The position numbers and the translations under genes were made by a program. The notes beneath the pieces are model-generated. The model saw only the letters and a list, made by a program, of their open reading frames with translations. It was not told the origin of the DNA and did no database searches. From contig MEDT01000052.1 of the NCBI GenBank assembly GCA_001724175.1, forward strand, positions 1-38,155: 38,155 nucleotides of DNA. The letters are read 5' to 3'. The DNA comes from Cytophagaceae bacterium SCN 52-12. Its GTDB lineage: Bacteria; Bacteroidota; Bacteroidia; Cytophagales; Spirosomataceae. This document shows positions 17,801-24,200 of the stretch, one piece after another. Within the stretch, counting starts at the first letter, position 1. Every line of letters starts with the position of its first letter.

Positions 17801-17899
17801 GACCTTACCCCTGACAGGCCGAAGCTGCGCCATCAGCTCTAAAGAACAAAAAAAGACCAGGATCAGGGTTCCTGATAAAAAAGTAATATTTTTATTCAT
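14861..17899 (-). CDS. SusC/RagA-family TonB-linked outer-membrane transporter
   Basis: A 1012-residue TonB-dependent importer. Order: signal peptide (1-24, LMA-Q), carboxypeptidase-D-like domain (about 29-101; VRGKVTLATDGSPVPGV, TTTDLEGNYVL), plug (about 110-249) with VVTGYHELQRRDIIGS, GTPGGGIAIRIRGNTSI, RPLFIVDGTPV and the SusC signature AIYGSRGANGVVIITTKRG (231-249), then the barrel, ending QGGFTLTF. Length is typical for the family. It is the first gene of a five-gene minus-strand block (SusC, SusD, Calx-beta lipoprotein, lipocalin-like lipoprotein, M43 peptidase). No sigma/anti-sigma pair or hybrid two-component regulator is adjacent, so its regulation cannot be read from this window. 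Confidence 0.95.
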   Translation of the reverse strand: MNKNITFLSGTLILVFFCSLELMAQLRPVRGKVTLATDGSPVPGVSILLKGAGTGTTTDLEGNYVLEVPSGTNVLIYSFVGLETQEITVGQGRSAVNVIMEESKTELSQVVVTGYHELQRRDIIGSISSIRSDKFKDMPVTGFDQALQGQAAGVQVSQSSGTPGGGIAIRIRGNTSISASNRPLFIVDGTPVFDGSITGRDFGGQNDNSLAVVNPNDIANIEILKDASAKAIYGSRGANGVVIITTKRGRNNKTTVTADVQRGIIELIGRPKLMNSSQLLELQRDAVLAAGRNPDEMGLIPGVTDLVDTDWISEVLRRGILQQYQVTASGGTEKTRFYFSGNVRDEEGVQLNNRFTRYTGALNLDHTVNHRLKFGANINVSMTQNDRVKGDNFLDGVYSGAIKSLPYYSPYDEFGRLYVPNDPNYAEFPNFNPVGQALLPRFRTYGLKILAGANMDIALARDLNFRSKVSMDYNNAEEDQYEPATTAIGGYLEGVGGKGYGVYSTFTLYTLTNSNVLTYYRHIDERHRFNMLLGNEIIHTQTRESSVVGRMFPSTQFTYLNSAGIIDQGGSFYDQSGLVSFFGELKYDFKDKYLLGGTIRADGSSRFGKNRRFGYFPSLSAGWRLSEEAFLAGTRFVDDLKLRASYGFTGNERIGNFQYLGTWSAAVYNGNTGVGPNRLPNSNLQWERTNEANIGIDAALFDNRLRITADVYRNLTDKLLFAEPIPLTTGYGSIQGNIGSVSNKGVELSISSDNLNGDLKWSTDFNITRNANKVEALANSDTLYRGYTGSGVGGTNAVLEGQPLGTFWGLNFLGVDPATGDALYEDVNGDGKISPQDGQVIGNAQPKFYGGLNNRFTYKGFDLSVFFHFMYGNKVLNFTNTALVNTGEDVENNQSVIALRRWKKEGDITDVPRYEMGNTYNNYHSSRFLEDGSFLRLKNVAIGYNLPSRWIEKIRLGSARVFVSGTNLWTLTSYSGVDPEVSTLDGSTTAQGIDFFTLPQVKTIQGGFTLTF

Positions 17900-18081
17900 T
17901 CCTTTGCAGCGGCCATTTTATGGGTTTAGTCCCTAGAGGTCATTCCCGAAACGCTTACAACCATCATTACGTCGGTGAATATTTGTTTGTTGCGTTCAAG
18001 ATAACTGTTCAAGATTGAAATTTAGGTAAAAGTTTTAGAGAAAACAGAAAATGCAGGATAAAACAGTTATCGGAGCACATT

Positions 18082-18118
18082 ATCACATCATCTAATTATC
18101 CAATCATCGCATCAATAA
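18082..18118. repeat. Diverged copy of the ATTAGCTGATGTGAT repeat
   Basis: On the minus strand 18096-18082 reads ATTAGATGATGTGAT, 14 of 15 identical to 7778-7792. The neighbouring part (to 18118) resembles the CTGATGTGATGATTAG half of the same repeat. It lies in the 226-bp gap between the divergent SusC and methyltransferase genes, immediately upstream of the latter. Apart from this I see no confident promoter in that gap. Confidence 0.55.
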
Positions 18119-18125
18119 TTACCGA

Positions 18126-18878
18126 ATGAGCAGCAATGAACTGACTGACAGAGCGTTCTGGCTGAAGTACTGGGAAAACAAAAAAAACCTGGTGTTCGAG
18201 ATCCCTTCAGGCTATCCCTTTCTTTCAGAGCTGGACGTGCTGATCAGGAGCCGCGGCATAAAGACGCTCCTGGAAATCGGGGGATTCCCCGGCTATTATT
18301 CGGTATGGGCCCGCCGGCTCGGCGTAACGTCAACCCTTCTTGACTTCGTCGTTCACCGGCCGATCCTCAGGGAGCTTGAGAAAGCCAACCACGTGCCGGA
18401 AGGAGCTACCGGCGTTGTGGAAGCCGATATTTTTAAGCTTCAGGCCGACCCGGTGTATGACCTTGTGATGTCAAACGGACTGATTGAACATTTTAACGAT
18501 ACCGAAGATATCGTTAAAAGACATACGCAGTTCGTAAGGCCGGGCGGGGCGCTTTTCATTTCGCTTCCTAATTTCCGGGGACTTAACGGATGGTTTCAGA
18601 AGACTTTCGATCCCGCCAACTACGAAAAGCACAATATCGGCTGCATGGATCCCGGGTACCTCCGGAGCATCTGTGAAAATGCGGGTCTTGAAAACGCGGA
18701 TGTGCAATATTCGGGATATTTTATGCTATGGCTCGAAAACCCTGAGACCCAGCCCTTGTGGGTCAGGGCCTTCATGAAGCTCACCTGGCTTCCCCTTAAA
18801 GTTTTCTTTAAAATATTTCCTTTCAACAGCAGGGCTTTTTCTCCCTATATCGTGATCAGGGCTGTTAAGCCGGCATAG
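18126..18878 (+). CDS. Class I SAM-dependent methyltransferase
   Basis: A 250-residue cytoplasmic methyltransferase. SAM motif I is TLLEIGGFPGYYS (47-59), the motif IV region is YDLVMSNGLIEHFND (111-125), and VRPGGALFISLPN (137-149) matches motif V/VI of the Methyltransf_11/23 type. The C terminus (WVRAFMKLTWLPLKVFFKIFPF) is hydrophobic and may contact the membrane. The neighbours are two glycosyltransferases transcribed towards it, so a role in surface-glycan methylation is plausible but only inferred. The substrate is unknown. It begins 6 bp after a palindromic repeat and ends facing a strong hairpin shared with the convergent gene. Confidence 0.82.
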   Translation: MSSNELTDRAFWLKYWENKKNLVFEIPSGYPFLSELDVLIRSRGIKTLLEIGGFPGYYSVWARRLGVTSTLLDFVVHRPILRELEKANHVPEGATGVVEADIFKLQADPVYDLVMSNGLIEHFNDTEDIVKRHTQFVRPGGALFISLPNFRGLNGWFQKTFDPANYEKHNIGCMDPGYLRSICENAGLENADVQYSGYFMLWLENPETQPLWVRAFMKLTWLPLKVFFKIFPFNSRAFSPYIVIRAVKPA

Positions 18879-18894
18879 CGGGCATGCTGATCCC

Positions 18895-18930
18895 TGGTCT
18901 GTGTGAGGTGGTCTTTGAAGACACAGACCA
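18895..18930. terminator. Hairpin between convergent genes (bidirectional terminator candidate)
   Basis: A perfect 10-bp stem, TGGTCTGTGT (18895-18904) with ACACAGACCA (18921-18930), encloses a loop with a nested GTCTT-TG-AAGAC hairpin (18911-18922). It sits between the methyltransferase stop (18878) and the GT2 stop (18940). There is no good U-tract on either side, so termination strength is uncertain. Confidence 0.6.
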
Positions 18931-18939
18931 TGGCTGCGG

Positions 18940-19719
18940 CTACCAGTACTTTCCTTTTTTCAAATAAAAAACCAGGCCCCTGGCCGCTATCCTCACATGG
19001 TTGAGCACCGCTGCTCCCCAGCCAAAATGACGTTTCAAAACACGCCACCGGTCTGCCAGCGACTTCCGCCGCCGTTGTGCCGATAACCCGCCGAGCAGGT
19101 ACCTGCAGAGAATAAAATCCAGGCATTTTATCCGGGCTGCTTTTTTCATCGCCGCAATTTCCCAGTCCAGGTCGGCGCTCAGGTTGTCTATGTCGTAGAC
19201 AGGCGCCAGCTCCCTCTTTACGATAAAAGCCTGATGACAGATCTTCATACCCAGCGCCATATCTTTCCATGATATAGCTTCCGGGAGACTATGAGGCGTT
19301 ACCTCGCTTCTTAAACCGAGCGGAGTTCCTTCCGGCGACACAAACAGCGCATCGCTGTAATAAATATCTGCACCTGAATGCAATGCGGCAAGAAGGCTGC
19401 CCGCCGTGGTCCGATCATAAACCTCGTCCCCCGCGTTCAGAAACCATACATATTCCCCGGTAGCCAGCTGAAGTCCCTTATTCATCGCATCGTAAAGGCC
19501 CCTGTCCGGCCCGGAATGGATTTTTATGTCCAGGACGTCTTTATAGCGGGCGGCGATCTCCAGCGTATGGTCGGTCGAAACGCCGTCTATGAGCAGGTAT
19601 TCGATCCGGCCGGACCCTCCTATTTCCGCAACACCTTTCGCAACGCTTTCCAGTGTCCTTTCCAGGAAAGCGCCTGCATTGTAAGTAACAGTAATAATAG
19701 TTAAGCCGGGTCTGCGCAT
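18940..19719 (-). CDS. Family 2 glycosyltransferase
   Basis: A 259-residue GT2 (GT-A fold) enzyme. It starts with LTIITVTYNAGAFLERTLESV, has the nucleotide-binding LIDGVSTDHT, and SGPDRGLYDAMNKGLQLATGEYVWFLNAGDEV, in which NAGDE holds the DXD-like metal site of the WcaA/Wzx-cluster type. ICHQAFIVKREL and DLDWEIAAM fit the acceptor half with its catalytic acidic residue. The protein is cytoplasmic with a basic, possibly membrane-associated C terminus (GLVFYLKKGKYW). The start overlaps the end of the upstream GT4 gene by 19 bp, so the two are coupled and probably act on the same surface or exopolysaccharide glycan. Sugar specificity cannot be told. Confidence 0.9.
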   Translation of the reverse strand: MRRPGLTIITVTYNAGAFLERTLESVAKGVAEIGGSGRIEYLLIDGVSTDHTLEIAARYKDVLDIKIHSGPDRGLYDAMNKGLQLATGEYVWFLNAGDEVYDRTTAGSLLAALHSGADIYYSDALFVSPEGTPLGLRSEVTPHSLPEAISWKDMALGMKICHQAFIVKRELAPVYDIDNLSADLDWEIAAMKKAARIKCLDFILCRYLLGGLSAQRRRKSLADRWRVLKRHFGWGAAVLNHVRIAARGLVFYLKKGKYW

Positions 19720-20987
19720 CCGCTTAAAAGATTTTTGTAAAGTTCATGATACTGCGCCGCTACCACTTTTTCGTCATATTCCCGGAGCACTTTCTGTCTG
19801 GCCGCCTCCGAAAGCGCACCGCCGGCGTTATTTTCCAGCACCCATAGTATGCCTTCGGCCAGCGATTCCGGCGATTTGTAATCCGCAACGTAGCCGTTCA
19901 CCCGGTGATCGATCATTTCCGGGATACCGCCGGTGTGAAAGCCCACTACCGGCGTGCCGCAGGCCATCGCTTCCATTACGGTATTGGGAAGGTTATCCTC
20001 GACCGAAGGCGTTACATAAAGGGAAGCGGCATTATACACCTTTACAAGCATTTCATCACCGCTTATATAACCCAGGAAACGGGCTTCCAGGGGGATGTCG
20101 TCCAGCATTCCCCCGTCGTCCGCCCCCAACACCAGCAGCCCGAGCTTAGCTCCTGCTTCCGGGCTTCTCCGGGTCAGGATACGCAAAGCTTCATGTAAAA
20201 AGCCGAAGCCCTTTCCTTTAGCCGAAACCTTAGCCGCCGCAAAAAGAATATAGACCTTGCCAGCGGCCAGTCCCAGATCGGCGTACCGGTCAAAATTTTC
20301 TATTTTCCTGAATAGCGTGGTATCCAACGGGTTGGGTATGCTGGTTACGTCCGACGGCCGCCACAAGCTGCCCGATTGCGCTCTCCGACCCAGCCACCGG
20401 CTGCAGGCTACCGCTGTAAATCCGCTTCCAGGTTTCCATAGCCGCTTTTTGGAAAGCAGCCGGTCGTAGGAGAGATCTTTTTTACCCGGCCTTTTCAGAA
20501 ACTTGCAATCCCCGCAGGACAACATAAAATGATCACATGCCCCGCTGTGATGACAGCCGCCCGTAAAAGCCCACATGTCGTGCAAAGTCCACACGACCGG
20601 CTTGCCCAGGCTTAAAAGCCGCCCTATATCGGCGATAGATAAAAATCCGAAATTGATCCAGTGGAGATGAATAATATCCGCCTCTTTCACCAGCTCGTGC
20701 GCGGCTAAATTTTTCCCGGCGACGGCCGGCGAAAATGCATACCGGACTTCGGGGCTTCGCTCATAGGGCAGGAAAAACAGTCTTTCAGCAACAAACCGCA
20801 ACCAGAAAAAGGCTTTCCCCGCGCCCCGATTGTCCAGTCCGGATACATTCGGCTCTTCAATAGAAGTTTTAGCCACCAGCAACCTGGACTGAACACCGTT
20901 CCTGTTCAGCGCCCTGTTGAGCCGGGCTGCCGCTATTCCCGCCCCGCCGGTAAGATGAAAAGTACTGAGATGAAGTACTTTGATCAA
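19701..20987 (-). CDS. Family 4 glycosyltransferase
   Basis: A 428-residue GT-B fold enzyme. The N-terminal domain starts VLHLSTFHLTGGAGIAAARL with the Gly-rich acceptor loop and includes HLHWINFGFLS and VVWTLHDMWAFTGGCHHSGAC. The sequence around the latter (Cys145, Cys151, Cys158, Cys161) has four closely spaced Cys, possibly a metal site, as seen in related WcaC-like enzymes. The C-terminal domain carries ILFAAAKVSAKGKGF and PSVEDNLPNTVMEAMACGTP (327-346), the retaining GT4 donor-site motif of the WcaC-like subgroup. It is the first gene of the two-gene minus-strand unit with the GT2. The likely role is capsule, exopolysaccharide or protein O-glycan assembly; donor and acceptor are unknown. 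Confidence 0.9.
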   Translation of the reverse strand: MIKVLHLSTFHLTGGAGIAAARLNRALNRNGVQSRLLVAKTSIEEPNVSGLDNRGAGKAFFWLRFVAERLFFLPYERSPEVRYAFSPAVAGKNLAAHELVKEADIIHLHWINFGFLSIADIGRLLSLGKPVVWTLHDMWAFTGGCHHSGACDHFMLSCGDCKFLKRPGKKDLSYDRLLSKKRLWKPGSGFTAVACSRWLGRRAQSGSLWRPSDVTSIPNPLDTTLFRKIENFDRYADLGLAAGKVYILFAAAKVSAKGKGFGFLHEALRILTRRSPEAGAKLGLLVLGADDGGMLDDIPLEARFLGYISGDEMLVKVYNAASLYVTPSVEDNLPNTVMEAMACGTPVVGFHTGGIPEMIDHRVNGYVADYKSPESLAEGILWVLENNAGGALSEAARQKVLREYDEKVVAAQYHELYKNLLSGCADPA

Positions 20988-21073
20988 AATATTACAACAT
21001 TAAGGAACAGAACAACCGATTTATCCCCGGCAAAATAAAAGATAATTCAGCGAAATCGTATGTAAATATTATG

Positions 21074-21682
21074 CTACCTGAAAAATCCCGGCACTACCCA
21101 TCTGTACCTGACGGCCAGTACCCTGATCACGATAATCAGGGAAGCTGCGGAAAGAAAAGCAAAATTACGGCCTGCGCCCAGGTGGTCGAGCACCAGGTAG
21201 CACACCGCTCCCGCAAAGCACGCTGTGGCATATACCTCCTTACGGTAAACGATCGGCATTTCATTGGTCATGACGTCGCGGATAACACCTCCCATCACGG
21301 CCGTGAATACACCCATTATCGCTGCTATTTCGGGCCGGACGCCCAGGCTGAGCGCTTTCTCAGTCCCTACGATCGTAAACAGGGCTATCCCGAAAGTATC
21401 AAAAAGAAAAAGCGTGCGCTTCAGGTTCAGCAGGTACCTGTAGAATAAAAAAGTCACAAAAATACCCGTCAGGATAGCATAAATCAGGTTTATATCTTTT
21501 ATCCACACAAGCGGGTAGCTCCCCAGCAGCACATCCCTGAGCGTCCCGCCGCCGATAGAAGACAGGAAAGCCGTAAAGCAAGCCGCAAACCAGTCGCCGT
21601 ATTCCCGGTCTTTCACGGTCAGGGCACCCGATATGGCAAAGGCAAAAGTGCCGGTAATTTCCAAAAAGTACTGTATTCCCAT
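21074..21682 (-). CDS. TRIC-family (UPF0126) cation channel-like membrane protein
   Basis: A 202-residue inner-membrane protein read from ATG at 21682 (MGIQYFLEITGTFAFAISG); the longer frame adds 15 polar residues not expected before the first helix. About seven hydrophobic segments form two repeats, each with the family's glycine-rich kink: SSIGGGTLRDVLLG and TAVMGGVIRDVMTNE. Prokaryotic TRIC homologues form trimeric K+-permeable channels; some members are linked to glycine or other small-solute transport. No operon partner is evident: the next gene on the same strand starts 86 bp downstream and is a glycosyltransferase. Physiological ion and role here are unknown. Confidence 0.88.
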   Translation of the reverse strand: MGIQYFLEITGTFAFAISGALTVKDREYGDWFAACFTAFLSSIGGGTLRDVLLGSYPLVWIKDINLIYAILTGIFVTFLFYRYLLNLKRTLFLFDTFGIALFTIVGTEKALSLGVRPEIAAIMGVFTAVMGGVIRDVMTNEMPIVYRKEVYATACFAGAVCYLVLDHLGAGRNFAFLSAASLIIVIRVLAVRYRWVVPGFFR

Positions 21683-21804
21683 AAATCTCTGAGCTCTCCT
21701 TACTGAAGATCTGTCATTACGCTGCAACCTTAAAAAAACAGGGTAAATTTAGTTATATGATCCGTAACCAAACTGCTTCGTAGCGGATAATCATATCGAT
21801 TGTG

Positions 21805-21812
21805 TATCTTTG
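21805..21812 (+). promoter_or_regulatory. Bacteroidota-type -7 box upstream of the DUF433 gene
   Basis: TATCTTTG matches TAnnTTTG exactly, 24 bp before the ATG at 21837. No convincing -33 TTG is found at the usual spacing. It is the likely promoter of the two-gene toxin-antitoxin-like unit. Confidence 0.45.
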
Positions 21813-21836
21813 TTATTTAACCTGCTGTCATAAAAT

Positions 21837-22067
21837 ATGAATTACCGGGAATATATCGGGCGGGATCATAAGGTGATGTTAGGGAAGCCGGTTATCAAAG
21901 GGACACGGCTGACAGTCGAATTAATCTTACGCAAATTGGGCGAAGGAGCTTCTCCCGGGGAATTGCTATTGTTGTATCCTCAACTGACCGAAAAACATCT
22001 GCAGGTAATTATGCAGTTCGCAGCCGAACTTGTAGCTAATGAAGACCATATCAGCGCAGCCTCTTGA
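21837..22067 (+). CDS. DUF433 antitoxin-like protein
   Basis: A 76-residue protein of the DUF433 family, typically a winged-helix-like DNA-binding antitoxin. The hallmark YIGRDHKVMLGKPVIKGTRLTVELIL (start of the domain; PxIKGTRxxV) is intact, followed by EGASPGELLLLYPQLTEKHLQVIMQFA, the recognition-helix region. It is followed with a 4-bp TTGA overlap by a DUF5615 PIN-like reading frame, the usual partner, so the pair is a VapBC-like toxin-antitoxin unit. Full length for the family, hence probably functional even though the partner appears damaged. Confidence 0.85.
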   Translation: MNYREYIGRDHKVMLGKPVIKGTRLTVELILRKLGEGASPGELLLLYPQLTEKHLQVIMQFAAELVANEDHISAAS

Positions 22068-22267
22068 TTCTTGCCGATGAAAATATCGACAATCGTATTA
22101 TTGAGCGATTACGGCGCGCAGGATTAGACGTATATTCCATTTACGAATCTGCTCCGGGAATAACTGATTTATCAGTTATTGAACTTTCCAGAAACCCTCC
22201 CCGTATTATCTTAACTGAAGAAAGACATGGCATGCCCATCTCCAGCCGGCAATGCAGCATGCAATAA
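22064..22267 (+). pseudogene. Truncated DUF5615 PIN-like toxin
   Basis: A 67-residue frame starting with TTG at 22064, overlapping the DUF433 stop. MILADENIDNRIIERLRRAGLDVYSI matches the N-terminal part of DUF5615 (Mut7-C-like PIN) toxins, including the first catalytic acids (ADEN). Similarity holds to IILTEE (48-53); after that the expected DKDFG-type second acidic site is replaced by RHGMPISSRQCSMQ and a stop. Family members are about 110-120 residues, so nearly half is missing. The lost part ends at a 12-bp direct repeat, suggesting a deletion that joined the gene remnant to the region before tsaE. A short but functional protein is not excluded. Confidence 0.7.
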
Positions 22268-22312
22268 CTGCTATTACAATCCATTAAAAAAGAGTATTTT
22301 TGCAGCATGCAA
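22253..22312 (+). repeat. 12-bp direct repeat at the truncated toxin end
   Basis: TGCAGCATGCAA occurs at 22253-22264 and 22301-22312 (48-bp spacing). The second copy is within the palindrome TTTGCA-GCA-TGCAAA, next to the tsaE promoter box. It may be a deletion/duplication scar or a regulator site. Confidence 0.6.
22295..22302 (+). promoter_or_regulatory. Bacteroidota-type -7 box upstream of tsaE
   Basis: TATTTTTG matches TAnnTTTG. A transcript starting about 7 bp downstream (around 22309) would exclude the in-frame ATG at 22307 as start and favours ATG at 22334. No clear -33 TTG is seen. Confidence 0.4.
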
Positions 22313-22333
22313 ATTAACCGGCAGGACATACCC

Positions 22334-22765
22334 ATGGAACCGATAGAAGCGCTTGACGAGGTAGCGGCGAAATTGCTGCAGTTGAGCGACGATCGCCGTA
22401 TATGGCTGTTCGAAGGCGGCCTGGGCGCCGGGAAGACGACATTGATCAGGCACCTCTGCGAACGCCTGGGCGTACAAAACCCGGTGCAGAGCCCTACCTA
22501 CTCCCTGGTTAACGAATACCGGACCAGGGACGGGCAGCCCGTATTTCATTTTGACCTGTACAGACTGAAAAATATACGCGAGGCATACGAGATCGGGATC
22601 GAGGAGTACCTCGATTCGGGCAGTTATTGTTTCATCGAATGGCCGGAAGTAGCCCGTCCTATCTGGCCGGAAGACAGCTTCCGCCTTTTGCTGCAAAGAG
22701 ACGGATCCGGGAAACGTGTCATCTCTCCGCATGCCGGGCACAACATAAGCTCTACTACTCAGTAA
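22334..22765 (+). CDS. tsaE: tRNA threonylcarbamoyladenosine biosynthesis ATPase TsaE
   Basis: Cytoplasmic ATPase that supports TsaB/TsaD in making the t6A37 modification of ANN-decoding tRNAs. Read from ATG at 22334 it has 143 residues and starts MEPIEALDEVAAKLLQL, like other Bacteroidota TsaE; an ATG at 22307 would add nine residues but overlaps the predicted transcription start. Walker A is FEGGLGAGKTT; the switch region SPTYSLVNEY, HFDLYRL and the Walker B-like FIEWPE are all present, so it looks functional. It ends 6 bp before the alanine dehydrogenase family gene, suggesting an operon. The truncated toxin lies directly upstream. Confidence 0.92.
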   Translation: MEPIEALDEVAAKLLQLSDDRRIWLFEGGLGAGKTTLIRHLCERLGVQNPVQSPTYSLVNEYRTRDGQPVFHFDLYRLKNIREAYEIGIEEYLDSGSYCFIEWPEVARPIWPEDSFRLLLQRDGSGKRVISPHAGHNISSTTQ

Positions 22766-22771
22766 CCAATA

Positions 22772-24004
22772 ATGGCCACACCGTCGACATCCCCTACCGG
22801 CTTCAAGGAGCTCGCCAAGCAATCAGCGCTTTATCCCCAGGAATCGCTCGACCCGTTGGTACAGAACGGAAAATCCCTGCTGATAGGCGTTCCGAAAGAA
22901 GTCTCTCTCCAGGAGAACCGCGTAGCGCTGACGCCTGAAAGCGCCGCTATCCTGACCCGTAACGGGCACAGAGTCTGGGTCGAGAAAGGAGCAGGCACCG
23001 GGGCACATTTCGCAGACAACGAATATACCGAAGCCGGGGCGGAGATACTGGAAAGCGCCGATCAGATCTTCCAGGCCGATCTTATCCTGAAAGTCGAACC
23101 GCTGATCGACAGGGAGTTCGAGTGGGTAAAAGCCGGCGCTACCGTTATTTCAGCGCTGAATCTTCCCACGCATCAGAAAGCTTTTTTTGAAAAGCTCAAC
23201 CAGAAAAAAATCACAGGGATCGGCTATGAGTTCATCGAAGATCCCGCCGGAGGGCTGCCCATCGTGAGAACCATGAGCGAAATTGCGGGGAGCGCGTCCA
23301 TGCTGATCGCGGCCGAATACCTGAGCAGCCCGAGCAACGGGAAGGGTCTTGTCCTGGGCGGGATAACCGGCATTCCGCCCACTAAGGTAGTGATACTCGG
23401 CGCCGGTACCGTTGCCGAGTATGCCGCCCGCGCGGCGCTGGGCCTCGGGGCGGATATCAAGGTATTCGATCGCCATATTTACCGGCTGCAGCGACTCAAG
23501 TATGCGGTCGGGCAGAGTGTGTATACTTCCATCATCGACTCGGACACGCTGCGCGAAGCCATCAGCCGCGCCGACGTGGTGATCGGTGCCATGAGGGGAG
23601 AAAACGGGCAGAGTCCCTGCGTCGTAACGGAAGAAATGGTCGCCGGCATGAATCCCAATTCCATCATCATCGATGTCAGCATCGACCAGGGAGGCTGCTT
23701 TGAAACGTCCAGGCTTACTACCCACGACAAGCCGGTGTTCAAGCACCTCGATGTGATCCACTATTGCGTTCCCAACATTGCTTCCCGCGTTGCGCGCACC
23801 GCCAGCATCGCTTTGAGCAATGTGTTCCTGCCCTTCCTGCTCGAAGTAGGAACAATAGGCGGAATAGAAGAGATGCTGTACTCCAGCCGGTGGATCATGA
23901 AGGGGGTGTACACTTACAAAGGCTCGATCACCAACGCTCATATCGCCCAGAAATTCAAAATGCCCTACAAAGACCTGTCGCTTCTTATGATGGCCAGGCT
24001 TTAG
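22772..24004 (+). CDS. Alanine dehydrogenase family protein (AlaDH/PNT)
   Basis: A 410-residue protein of the alanine dehydrogenase / transhydrogenase-alpha family; classical members interconvert L-alanine and pyruvate with NAD+. Seen: IGVPKEVSLQENRVALTP with the substrate Arg50, LKVEP with Lys107, the Rossmann motif VVILGAGTVAEYAARAALG (about 206-224) followed by the NAD-ribose Asp (KVFD), and IIIDVSIDQGG with the catalytic Asp. Aligned by eye, the catalytic His of classical enzymes (the LHL motif) is Asn130 here (ALNLPTH), and the protein has a roughly 35-residue N-terminal extension. It may be a diverged paralogue with another substrate. It starts 6 bp after tsaE and its TAG stop is the first element of a palindromic repeat. 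Confidence 0.85.
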   Translation: MATPSTSPTGFKELAKQSALYPQESLDPLVQNGKSLLIGVPKEVSLQENRVALTPESAAILTRNGHRVWVEKGAGTGAHFADNEYTEAGAEILESADQIFQADLILKVEPLIDREFEWVKAGATVISALNLPTHQKAFFEKLNQKKITGIGYEFIEDPAGGLPIVRTMSEIAGSASMLIAAEYLSSPSNGKGLVLGGITGIPPTKVVILGAGTVAEYAARAALGLGADIKVFDRHIYRLQRLKYAVGQSVYTSIIDSDTLREAISRADVVIGAMRGENGQSPCVVTEEMVAGMNPNSIIIDVSIDQGGCFETSRLTTHDKPVFKHLDVIHYCVPNIASRVARTASIALSNVFLPFLLEVGTIGGIEEMLYSSRWIMKGVYTYKGSITNAHIAQKFKMPYKDLSLLMMARL

Positions 24005-24163
24005 CTTCGACTCCGCTCAGCTACCGGCGGCTGAGTAGATAACGGCGGCTGATTTCGGAGCCTCCGGCAGCTGAGCGGATACCGGCGGCGGAATAGATAA
24101 CGGCAGCTGATTTCGGAGCCTCCGGCAGCTGAGCGGATACCGGCGGCTGAGCGGAGTCGAAGC
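24002..24163. repeat. Palindromic element with two 58-bp tandem units
   Basis: Terminal inverted repeats: GCTTCGACTCCGCTCAGC... (24004-24027) and its complement at 24140-24163 (22 of 24 bases). Between them are two 58-bp tandem units (24036-24093 and 24094-24151) with few differences, each containing CGGAG-C-CTCCG and a CAGCTGA segment. The element begins at the TAG stop of the alanine dehydrogenase gene. It occupies most of the 196-bp gap to the next gene. No ORF with a credible product is inside. Confidence 0.85.
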
Positions 24164-24200
24164 CACCGGAGTATTAAAAAAACAAATTTCAGATTCTACC

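Noticed and set aside
24002..24163. CRISPR array
   Set aside because: The tandem units are 58 bp, contiguous and without unique spacers, and no cas gene is present; it is a palindromic intergenic element.
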